The notes under the pieces are model-generated. The model was not told the origin of the DNA. It saw only the letters and a list, made by a program, of their open reading frames with translations, and searched no databases. Below are positions 1-10,705 of a stretch of 64,000 nt of DNA, piece after piece. A program made the position numbers and the translations under genes. The DNA comes from Branchiostoma floridae. Lineage: Eukaryota; Chordata; Leptocardii; Amphioxiformes; Branchiostomatidae. How positions within the stretch are numbered: position 1 is the first letter of the stretch; each line of letters opens with the position of its first letter. The stretch covers positions 10,215,012 through 10,279,011 of the forward strand of contig NC_049988.1 in assembly GCF_000003815.2 (NCBI RefSeq), in the 5' to 3' direction.

Positions 1-663
1 GAGCAGGGTGAAGACATCGCAGAGTGAAGGTTAGATATGGCAACACCCCAGTGGCATTGCCAAAAATGCAGGTAAAAAGGTTTGACTAACATGAAACAAC
101 ACTGCACTGTTAATGAAGAAATAAAATCAGAATCTACATCTCGAATACAGACAATAACTTTGTATTGTTCCATATGTCTATGTCTACAGAGACCGTAATT
201 CAATGAATCCTATATCAGCAAGTTTTTTTTTTTCACTATCATAAATTAATATTCATGCAAAACCTACATCATTATCTCTGGCAGAGGAATATGCAGAGTC
301 CTACAGTAGAGAGAAAGAAGAAAAGAATTGAGACACATTCTATAAGTATAAGGAAAAGAAACAATTGTACATAATTTTCACCAAAAAGCTGCAAACACTC
401 AGAAGTATACAAAAATCAGGAAAGAAACAAAGAGGGACAAAGGGAAACAGGACAGATAAAAGGATATCATAACAGTTGAAATTCAGGTACATATTACAGT
501 AATGGAATACCTAATACTCACTGTAGCTTTTGGATCAGAATACTCACTGTAGCTTTTTGATCAGAAAGCAATTCTAAGAAATCATGAAAATTGAGAAGGA
601 AGAAAAAAGACACAACAGAAAGAAAGAAATGATAGTGCTTGTTTATACCAACCCGGTATCTAC

Positions 664-696
664 CTCCCCTGCTACTGCTACCTTCATACAGGCTAG
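664..696 (-). CDS. Candidate Ser-rich cassette exon, LRRFIP-like gene
   Basis: A 33-bp phase 1-1 segment encodes SLYEGSSSRG between a ctcag acceptor and a gtagat donor. Short Ser-rich cassettes of this kind (SLYxGSS-type) are typical alternative exons of LRRFIP genes. An alternative acceptor seven bases upstream would make it 40 bp and frame-shifting. Confidence 0.4.
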
Positions 697-3600
697 CTGA
701 GCTCTGTTTAGGGTGAGACAAACCCATCATTTACTAATTACACACACAAAAAGGTAAAGCTACGCATCCACTTCAGAATGTCACTGCAGTACACTAAGCG
801 TAACCCTTTTCAGTTGTCACCATTGTACTACAAACATCTGTTGTTAGGCCATCATGCAAGGTTTGTGTCTGAGTTTTCTCACTGACAATAGTCTTTAGAA
901 TGCTGGAAAATCCCAATCGATAAGTTTATGAACGTTGCCAATGTAAAAATGATATCTGCTTAGCATTTTGTTCTCCGATGACTGTATATTGATTAACAAC
1001 AGATGTTTGTTGAAGTACAATGCAATGTTAACCTACCCTCTGGTGGTGAGGTACTCTATTCATGTACCTATCCTATGTTGGGTTATGTGTTCATCTTGGT
1101 TACATAATGGTTATGTATAGCTATACACTTCAAAAGTCAATGTACAGCCATACTTCAAAACTTCACTGTTAGATATTTAGATGTAGATTTGGGATTAGAT
1201 TTATGATGAGAACTACTTTTAATTCATATTCATAGTAAATTCCTGAACCATTTATATTTCATTGATGATTAAGCAACCTTGTTATTAATTATTATATTTG
1301 ATTATGTAACATACTTTTAACAACTGTGTTTTATTTGGAAGTTATGTCAACTTCAAGTGATCACACGGGCAAACTCTTTACACACCTGCCTCCTTGGGGT
1401 AGAGTTGTAGACATAATCAGAGGCTGCCTGTATACAATAAATACGGGGGAACCATTCCATTCAGAGATAGCCAGAACACATTCCTACATCTATAGAAATT
1501 GACAACACATGCCCTACATGACATGGTGCATTCTGCATTGAAAATAATTCCATACACATACGTCTAAATGCACAAACTGTTGCCTACAATAATCTATGGG
1601 TGCTTTTACAAACAAATTTTAGTTTTAGTTCTAGTTCTAGTAGTTTAATATTTAGAAACATGTCTAACTCTGTCAACAGAGGTATCACTTATCTAAAGAC
1701 AAGACAATCAAAGTGTAAGTTAAAGGACAAAGTTGCAAATTTAGGTCTGGAAGCAAGTATACAAGTGCACAAGAGCATACTAAGCACCAACCATGAAGCT
1801 CCAGATTAAAACATGAGAATTTATGTTCTAACAAATATTAAAGACAGGTGAAACATTTTAACAATCATGTGAGGCTAGACTCAAATGTACGTCAATTAAT
1901 GACAATATGTAATTAATGACTGATGATTGCAAGATATAATTAATGAAGTCATGAAATCATGATTTGGACTTTATTTTTCCACACTTAAAATCTATTATTT
2001 TTGACAGTCTATCTTTGAATTCTGTGTCATTAGAACCCTACAATGTACTGAGTACACCATCCTAGTAAATTTCTACTGTTAATTTGAATCTTCATGTTTT
2101 ACCAGGTAAATTGAGTATTAAAAGAACTTTTATGCATGTAACAATGACACAGATTCAAAGTAGACTGCTTTTGGACATGTTAAAACAAAATAAAGATGAC
2201 ACGGTTGTTTCAGTTAGTTTCATGCAATGAGATATTGTTATTTTCAATGACACAATTGCAATGTTTCAGTTAAGTTTAAACCATGATTGAACACATCACG
2301 CCACTGCAAATTTATGTTACATCTGTCTGCTTTTGTGTATATACCAACCGATACACTGTGTCGAGAGGATAGCGCAGATGATCTCTATTATGTGGGAGGA
2401 AAGCAAGAGCAACGTGGAAGTTACATCATCAGGATATGGCAGGTCAGGAGCAGAAATGCAATGCACACAGCATCAGATAGGAGGCGCCGCACTTCAATCA
2501 CCATCCAATGTTGGGACTACCATATTATCCATCACAAATAAAGAAGCTTTGATTTTTATACTTAAATGACAACCATATGGCTTAAGGTATTACTTTGAAA
2601 TAATCCTATATGAACTTATCTTTTTGAATTGTTTAAACATTAACTATTCCTTTATTGAAGCCAAAGCACATGACTTGCAAGTATAGTTTCTTCGTTTTAA
2701 TGGACTTGCAGAAAAACAGAAAGTAAAGAAGCAAGAGGCAAAAAGATGCAAGGTTAAAGAGCATGGACAATATTACTGACCCCGCTTCGCATGGAGTAAA
2801 CATCTGACCCCTGAGAAAAACACAAATATAAACACAATATTCCTTTATGCCAATGAGTACATGTATCTTTGTATGAAAGAAGTGTGAAGTGTTGGTATGA
2901 CATATACATGTTGCTTGAAGCAGACCAGAACTCAAAGTAGAGCGATTCCAACAAAAGATACACAAATGAATTCAGGAAAAATATGAAATCATACAGAAAT
3001 GGAAGGGAAGCACACAAGAAGCAAGAGAAGTACAAACCGCTGAGCTGTATTTGCTGGAGTGAGGTCTGCTCACAAAATCCCATGTCTACAATATTACAAG
3101 AGGGAAACACAGGAAAAGAAACAAAAAGATAAGACAAAAGAAATACACAAAAAGGGGAAACAAACGAAAACAATAACAATAATCTAGTGATACAAAGCTT
3201 CATTTGTAGTGCTTAGTACGTCACTAAACAAGAAAGAAATATATTTCTATTATGTAGGTCTTTTTAGAGACTATAGTGTCATCAAATTAAATAACATAGC
3301 TTACTGTAAAATTTTATTCTTGAACTCAAAAGAGAGTAAAGACATTATAACCATTCTTTATGGAAAGACTTTATCATGTTATTGCTTTGTTGTTTAGCAA
3401 AGTAAAAGCTTTTGCTGGACATTGCAAATGAAGACGGCACACTCTTAGTCAGAAGCAAAGTGATTGACAAGTTTTGGAAGGAGTGATTTAGCAAGCAAGC
3501 ACAGAAACTCACAGAAGAGGCAGCGGAAGAAGTGGGTCTTCTAGTAAAGATCTCATTTCCAGTCACAGGACCACGGTCAAAGAAAGATTTCTGTTGGAGA

Positions 3601-6600
3601 TGGTGTGTGTAAGACCAGCGATGAGGAAAGTTAGAAATAAAGCCGTTCAGGGTTATGAGATGAAGAATGTACAAAAGATGTAAAATGAGTTGTCATTTGT
3701 ATCAGACGATACTAACGACAAAATCAGCATTGTACAGTCTTGTAAGGTCTTATGGCAGTAACAGGAAGAAATTACTCAATGTCTACATGTCCATGTACCT
3801 ATAGATGAGTAACATCATTAGCAAAAGAACACAGCACATGTAATGATGCATCATCAATATGAATTTGCAAAAGAAAGTGAAGCGTGTATGATGTATCACT
3901 ATGCTTATCCAAACAGCTATAATATACAACATGTAGCGTGCCTCCTCCACACATATCTCTGTACCAGGTCGTATACCTGAAATGTAGAACACTTGGGTGA
4001 TTAGCAACCAGAGTGGACAATAAACAGAGCAGGTCAACACTGAGAACAAACCCCTGCTGGTAAAGTGCCTGATGATAGAGCAAAACTGGGTCTGGACACC
4101 CAGATGGGAGAGGGGGCAGCCAGGTTTGAAATACTGTAAATGCAGAAATGTTCGCGGTGGATTAATGTTCGCGGTTTTCGCGGTGACCACTTCACCGCGA
4201 ATTTAAAACCACCGCGAACATTTTTCTATGATGATATTAGATGGCAGTCTATGGTGTTACCGCGAACTTAAATCCACCGCGAAAAGTCCTTTTTCCCGCT
4301 ACCGCGAAATTAAATCCCCGCGAACTTAAAAACATTTACAGTACACAAACTGGCTTATACATGTACACATATTTTAGAAAAAGGACCATAATCCAATTTC
4401 AACTTAAAACTAAGAAATCATCTTGAATATCGATGAATTGCAGCATATGTACCACCAAATTCCATCAACTTGCAGCTACATTCATTGTACAAGATGTTAG
4501 ATTCAGAGGAGTTCAAGAAGACAAATGCTGTAAACAGTGCCGACAAACAGGCCCTATGTATCTTCACTGTGTACAAACTTGCTGTTTCTTTCTCCTTCTT
4601 TTGCCAGAAAGCAGGTTGGATGTTGCAGGTGACAGGTCAGAAGTATTTCCTGTTTTCTTGAAAGATAGAGGTCAACCTGCCAGTCAAGAGGCATACATTA
4701 ACTCTTCAACATGTCCACTTCACACAACGTCGGATATTCCATTCAACCTTTTATTCCCTCGTATTGAACATATCTATCAGTTGTTTCATATTCAAAGAAA
4801 CAAGGTTGATAACAAGTTTACAACATGCAATTGTAGGCTTGTTCCCCGGTTGCGTGGCATCAACAACAAATATAAACCAACTATCATAACATGTCATAAA
4901 AGGAACCTTATCATAGACATCATTGGTTCTTGGTGCCAGTTTTTATCATTCTTTGATAATTATGAAACAACCAGAGGGGCGAGTAAGAACAGAAAGAAAC
5001 AACACCCCGACTCCCGGGATTCGAACCCGCGCCGAACCCGGGCAGCCGGATCACAAATCGAACGTGCAAACCGTTCGGCCAAAAGGCTTAAGCCGTTAGG
5101 CGTCTTCGGTTTAGCAGTCCTTGAACACCACTGTTACACTACTCCCCCTTTTCTTTTCAAGATTCGTCCTCGAATCTCCGAGATCGACATCCCTGTGTGG
5201 CACATACTAGCCTGTTAATCACAGGGCCGGCGTGGGAACCAGTGAAACAACCAGAGGGGCGAGTAAGAACAGAAAGAAACAACACCCCGACTCCCGGGAT
5301 TCGAACCCGCGCCGAACCCGGGCAGCCGGATCACAAATCGAACGTGCAAACCGTTCGGCCAAAAGGCTTAAGCCGTTAGGCGTCTTCGGTTTAGCAGTCC
5401 TTGAACACCACTGTTACACTTACTTAGTTACAATGAATTTGTCTTCATGTCCAGAATAATGCAGTACTTTTGTGGTAGTTTACTTGGAAAATAAGTTTTC
5501 GCTACGGTTTGAAATTTACTGTCAAACAATTTTGTAGTTTGGCAGTAATAACTGTACACTGAAAATGCATCTTTGATGTGTCATGAACTGGCAGTGGCAA
5601 TGTCACTGTGAACATAAAACTGCAAAAGTTTAAATAACTTACAGTACTAATATTGCAGCTCTAGAAATGTTAACATTAACCTCAACGATTCAGGTAAATT
5701 CAGGTAAAATTCATTGAAATTAAAAGGTCATCATTGCACTATTTATGGGACATTACTCATAATAAGTGTTAAAGATGTTGGGGTCTGTTTCTGTACATTA
5801 GTTCCAAACTTGACCTTGCCCCCCTCCCCCGACCTTGCCCCCCCTCCCCCCTGACCTGTACATCATGAGACATGAAGACCTACTGATCCCACCACCCAGG
5901 GGAGGGGGGGATAACACAGGGTCTGAGGTAACTCTCTTGGTATAAAACCCTTCCAGAGATGTCCCAGTTCCTCATGCATAACATGAACCATGTGGACTCT
6001 TTGCCACAGGCCCAGTAAAACTGAGATTTCTGCATCATAAATTGAACAGAGGAATGCTCTGCTTGGCTAATTACTAGCTTACAAGATTCTGGGAACTAAT
6101 AATAAAATGGGGGATGAAAATTCCAGAGGCTTTACCGACAGTCAAAAAGCATATACATGTATACCGAAGAGAGCATAGACTTTTTGCTTATGGGGAGGGG
6201 GTGAAAGACATATGCATGTCAACAACATCTTCTTACCAATGTTTTGCCCTGAAGAGACAATATGAGAAGCTACCGGTATTATTGGAATGGTTAGGATACC
6301 AGCTGTGCATGATAATTACTTTACATAAGAAAGGACAAAACATAGGGCTATAAGTATACCAGATAAGATTAAAGTACAATGACAGTTTGGTTAAGAACCT
6401 ATAACAATCATCTTCACAAAAGCCCTACTCTGATTCTGAATCCTCTTTTCTGAGAAGTCTGTACTACTGATTTATTATAAAGCCTACATAATGTCATATT
6501 ATCTCTTCTTTGTTTCCATATGGCTTATTTCACCCATGGGGCATTGAATGACTAATAGAAACTAAAAGACACTGTAACAACTTTGGATTGACCCTGCATA

Positions 6601-9600
6601 CCTTGATGTGCCATTCTACGCAGTTCAAAGGACTTTGATATTTCTCTCCTTTGAATCTTAGCCAATAATTCAACAAAAGAAACTGAATACCGATTATGTA
6701 TCCCTTATCATACCTTCGCCATCCATCAAGAGATCCAAGCTGACAAGATTACTACCTGCTAATAAGGAAGGGTCAGGAACTGCACTGGGAAAGATACAAC
6801 AGTATGGTTTTCATTTGTGAAGGGCTTCAGGCCCACATGGTAGTCAAGATCGGCCATATTGGACAAATTGCAGAGTAGCAATCTCTTGACCTGTTGTTGT
6901 GAAAGCAGCATGCAATGACGACAATCACTCTCCGTACCGGTACGCTCTCTTCACGACTTCCGTTCTGGGAGATAACTTACAACTGGAAGAGAAACATAAA
7001 TACAGCACCTCATCCTGTCAGTGTTTCTGGAAGAGAGGAATCTTGTGGTCAGGATGAACCCTTCAGCCTTGGCCTCTCTGGCCACTGTACACCATGTACA
7101 TACACCACATGTCAGGCAAACATGTTAGGTGACAAGTCACCCCTCCTGTGACCAAACAAAAAGATTTCCTTTTGCTCAGCAACAACAAATGTAGGAATAA
7201 TTTTAAGGGTACAAAGCAGCGGTTTACCTCTCTTTGTTGTCTCTCCAGTTCCTGCATGCGTAGCGCTCTCGCCTCGGCACGTGCTGCTCGTTTCGCCGCC
7301 AACCGCTGCTCTGCCTGCGAAGGAAACAAGAAAGCACATTAGTCAAAAAGTGCTGCCGCCAAAAGAACATACAGCAAAAAACAACTAGTCAAATCTTGAC
7401 TCAATACCTATAATATTTTGTATGTGACACCCCCCTCCCCCTCACATGTAGGCTTTCTTATCATATCATCTCGCATCTAGTCTCACAACATACTGATAAC
7501 TCATGATACATTGACCCCCCTCCCCATAGACCTTGAGTACTAAGAAAGACTTGAACTTCAAGTTGAAGATGAGCCATAAAGATGATTATAACCACATGTT
7601 TACCTTGCTATAGACTTCCACAGTCCATACAAAAGAGCTGAAGGCCAGGTACTTGCACTGGTTCAGGCTATAGTGCATCCTGACCACTTGATTTGTGACC
7701 ACTTCAGTTTTAGATCCAGCCTGCTGGATCATTGCCCCCGGAACGTACCACTCATCTTCAAGGGGTGATCACAAGAAATGTGTATTCGGAATCATCTTTT
7801 TTCGACAAAAATTTAATGTGTATTAGGTAAAGCATTGTACTTTTTCGTATGTGTATTTACCTAATCAAATGTATGACTTATTGTTGTGTCGTACATCCCG
7901 ATAATTTGCTAATAAACAATACTAAAGACCCCTAAAAATTGGAGCATTCCAGATGCACAATAAAGAATGTGAATTCCCAGAGCTGCCTATTTACCCTCCT
8001 GTAGTTGACAAACAGGGGTTGTTGACTACTCCAACAGGGGGGTGCCAATAAAGCCCCATTTACAAGCGCCATCCTTTTATCCTGTGGACGGCAACGTGAG
8101 ATAAACACCCCTTCCCCTCAGCCCCCACCCAGGGAATGGCCACAGACGGCCCAGGAAATTGGAGTGGGGAAATTCCTCAGTATCAAGAGATTCACGCATT
8201 TCCCTAGTTGTGGCCAAGGGGGTAGCCGCAGTTCAGGATTCCCAGACACTGGTGAGTGGCTTTCCACAGATCTTCTTTCTTCTCCACCACTTTTTTTTAT
8301 AAACTGAGGATTGACCAGGCTATTTTGAAGAGCTGAGTATATTTGCTGACAACCAGAACAGAGAATGAGGATCTAGATAAGATGGAAGTCTTTCAAAAGG
8401 AAACCATGATAGGAAACGTAAGGTAAGAGTGGCAAATTTCCTGACTAGGTTTTCACAATTTCCTGATGACAAAATGTTTTAGAAGGATGTTTATAGATGA
8501 TTTAGGCTGAACCAGATGATGGCATGCCTACCTGAAACTGTATTTCCAGTGTTCTATTACACTTCTAACTTGGCACAAAGCCAGAGAACTCTTATAGGTT
8601 ACAAATGGGCCAGAAATACTTTTGACCTTTGCCTTGTTCAAGGCAGTATATGTGAAAAGTGATGCAAGAAGAGTTTCTTTTAATTACAGTACCAGTAATA
8701 TGAGTATAAGTCTTATCTTATGAGCAATGTATAAATCATACTTGTCATCAGCTGTGAGTATTGTCATGAGTATTGTTATAAATTATATACAACTATGTAG
8801 AAAGAGTCACTTTTTTTAAAACATGGCCTGGTTGACAACCAAGAGAATACAGTGAGGTTTACCTAGGCTTTCCTTGTTACAAGTTGTACCAGAATTTTCT
8901 CCATTTGTTATGGCTACTGGAAAACAGACAGGATCTGAGCCCAGTACAAGACGCTGACAAAAACACTGGCCTTACGTTTTCAACACTTCCCCCCAGAAAG
9001 TAGCACACACTAATTGACCGACATTTTACACGTTAATCCTTTTCTGGTATGAAAAGAAACGCAGCTGTTTAATGCTCACTTCAGTAAGGGACAGGGGAAG
9101 ATATCTCAAGTTACATCTTATCTATCAATTTAATCAAGACATATCAAGAGTGAGAAAAGTCAACAATGAGTTTATCTCTGAATCTACATCATAGTATATG
9201 TAAAGATCTAAACCTCATTAGGGAATCTTTAAGTCATTATCAGACATTTCAACACTGAAGTTCAAGAGACACTTGATAAAGCGTTTATGATTGTCATTCA
9301 ATGACAGGATTTTTGTGTATTTTGTTGTTTGTCTGTATCATATTTTACAGCAATGTGCCAAAACAAACACAAAGGAATTTACATAAGAATAATCTATTGG
9401 TCAATTACAACATAGGTGAGAAATGGCATGTCTGTATAATCTCTATTTATGCTGTGTTTTCTTTTCTTTTATTCCATCTTTGATGCAAATCAGCACCAGT
9501 GTTCCTGTTCAAATGACCACAGAGTAGTGTAAAATGTTTGTTTTTGCAAGTTTATATAGCATCATAATTAAAGTCACCCACAAGAGAAAAGTTAGAAATT

Positions 9601-10705
9601 TATGTTCAGTCCACTGCTGAATGATAAGAACTTATTGCAGTTCGACAAAAATTATGACACAACCAAGGAAGCTAAACCTTGACAACCATTACACTGATAT
9701 CCACGTGTTTTACTTCAAACAGTGAGACAAAAAGGTTCTTTTTTTCAACCTCGATAAGCGTGGGAAGTTGGCAATTTTGGCTGTGAATAAGATACTAAAT
9801 ACAAGGGCAGTATGGTTGAAAGAATAAATCACACGCTTGTCTTGTTTTCTAAACATACTAACTGCCCAAGTTGTTAAAGGGTCACAAGACTCACATCGGG
9901 TCTCTTCCTCAATTTTATCTCTCGGTTACGGACAAACTACTGGTGGTCTGGTTCTAAGTACTTAAAGTAGGATCTTTCTGGATGAATGCTGTTGGCACAA
10001 ATCCTAGACAAAACTGGATCTAGACATCTCAAGTGAGTCATGGTCCAGAAATGTGAACTTGTCAGGCATGTCTATAGACCTGGATATTGCTGTGCTCCCC
10101 CTTGTGGCGGGTTTCAGTATTACACCTGAAATCAATCCCCAAGAGCAGGGCTAACAGCACCCCCTATTGTCAGTTTGATGCATTGCAAGCAAAAATAACC
10201 AGTTCTTTGTCAAGTTTTGTGTTTCTTTTCAACATGACAAAGGGGCAAAATTAAGCCTTACCGCTAGTACTAATATTTCAAGCCCAAATTTGCATCCAAA
10301 ACAATGCCCAAACATTTGCAACCCAGAATAAGATGAATTTTCTTCCAGGCTTCTTTATTTTACCAATACCATCTTAATAATTGTTAACCTTTCCAAAATA
10401 GTCATCAAGATTCCATAGACAAAAATTTCATTGCATAGAAGGCTGACAACAATGAAATCAATTACCAAAAAACAATGCAGTACATCTCTTTCTCATTGTT
10501 TTGTATTCATGAATAGAACCTGTACAAGGGCATAGACAAAACTACAATGCTACTGATACTTGAACAGTGAATCCCTTTTAGAAAGATTGATAATGTTTCC
10601 ATAGCTGTTATACTTGGATAAGACTCGTACACTTGAGAAAAAATGAACCAATACCTTCCAGTCTTTGCCAGAGGAGCGGACAAGTGCACCACAATAGGCA
10701 GCCAT
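664..10705 (-). CDS. LRRFIP: LRRFIP-like gene fragment (3' part outside the window)
   Basis: This gene is inferred from one diagnostic exon at 7228-7314 and two weaker ones at 10655-10705 and 664-696, all on the minus strand with compatible order. LRRFIP proteins are cytoplasmic coiled-coil adaptors that bind the LRR region of Flightless I and act in actin and innate-immune signalling (family knowledge). In the family the N-terminal arginine/alanine-rich block is followed by many short alternative Ser-rich exons and then the coiled coil. The coiled-coil exons are not in the window and should lie left of base 1. Confidence 0.65.
697..4130. other. LRRFIP-like intron, AT-rich, nothing recognised
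   Basis: Non-coding by inspection: open frames are short, codon content is random and splice borders do not flank conserved peptides. A Ser-rich piece near 3520-3545 on the minus strand has a good donor, but its phases do not fit. Confidence 0.5.
4134..4341. mobile_element. MITE with ctgtaaatg termini and CCGCGAA repeats
   Basis: The element starts ctgtaaatg and ends catttacag, perfect 9-bp inverted termini flanked by TA on both sides. Inside it repeats the words TTCGCGG and CCGCGAA many times in both orientations and can fold on itself. The TA duplication is typical of Tc1/mariner-type non-autonomous elements; it has no coding capacity. Confidence 0.75.
4963..5138 (-). repeat. 3' LTR of the TRIM-like element
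   Basis: Identical to 5243-5418. On the minus strand it carries an A-box-like TGGCCGAACGG (5071-5081) and a consensus B box GGTTCGAATCC (5017-5027), in tRNA order and spacing, with a long variable-arm-like insert between them. Confidence 0.75.
5243..5418 (-). repeat. 5' LTR of the TRIM-like element
   Basis: Second copy of the 176-bp repeat, with A-box-like sequence at 5351-5361 and B box at 5297-5307. I saw no differences from the other copy, which implies recent insertion or gene conversion. Confidence 0.75.
5419..7227. other. LRRFIP-like intron with a G-quadruplex-prone tract
   Basis: No conserved coding segment was recognised. The stretch 5818-5852 has four C runs of five or more on the plus strand, a G4-forming pattern on the minus strand. 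A 21-nt possible microexon at 6944-6964 is discussed under rejected items. Confidence 0.45.
7228..7314 (-). CDS. LRRFIP: LRRFIP N-terminal Ala/Arg-rich exon
   Basis: The 87-bp phase 0-0 exon encodes AEQRLAAKRAARAEARALRM followed by QELERQQRE. The family signature is EARLAAKRAARAEAR-x-x-RMxELERQQKE, shared by LRRFIP1 and LRRFIP2, and the match is close to identical. Borders are ttcgcag and gtaaac. GC content (about 64%) is well above the surrounding intron, as expected for a conserved exon. Confidence 0.92.
7315..10654. other. LRRFIP-like intron, nothing recognised
   Basis: AT-rich sequence without conserved peptides. It is treated as the intron between the candidate first exon and the diagnostic LRRFIP exon. 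Confidence 0.4.
10655..10705 (-). CDS. Candidate first coding exon, LRRFIP-like gene
   Basis: An ATG in good context (accaacATGG) opens a 17-codon frame, MAAYCGALVRSSGKDWK, ending at a gtattg donor in phase 0. That phase matches the LRRFIP exon at 7.3 kb. Vertebrate LRRFIP genes have several alternative first exons, and the peptide itself is not conserved. It could also be the first exon of another transcript. Confidence 0.35.

Larger units (their letters stand above)
4963..5418 (-). mobile_element. TRIM-like miniature LTR retrotransposon
   Basis: Two identical 176-bp direct repeats (4963-5138 and 5243-5418) begin TG and end CA and flank a 104-bp core. On the minus strand the core starts, one base after the 5' LTR, with a primer-binding-like TGGTTCCCACGCCGG (5227-5241). 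It ends with a purine tract (gaaaagaaaagggggagt, 5141-5158) just before the 3' LTR. This is the full signal set of a terminal-repeat retrotransposon in miniature, with no coding sequence. No clean target-site duplication is visible. Confidence 0.8.

Noticed and set aside
3515-3545. Ser-rich exon PTSSAASS of the LRRFIP-like gene
   Set aside because: The donor is good, but the acceptor phases (2 in, 0 out) do not fit the neighbouring exons and the peptide is too short to judge.
4990-5090. Functional tRNA gene on the minus strand
   Set aside because: A and B boxes are present, but I could not fold a complete acceptor and anticodon stem, and the sequence is duplicated exactly as part of an LTR.
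4433-5218. 261-codon open frame on the plus strand
   Set aside because: It runs from anonymous sequence across the TRIM element on the strand opposite to its signals; codon content is random.
6944-6964. 21-nt phase 0-0 microexon NGSREES after the LRRFIP exon
   Set aside because: Phase and acceptor fit and similar acidic/Ser words occur in the family, but the gtaccg donor is weak and an alternative six bases on exists; not enough to annotate.
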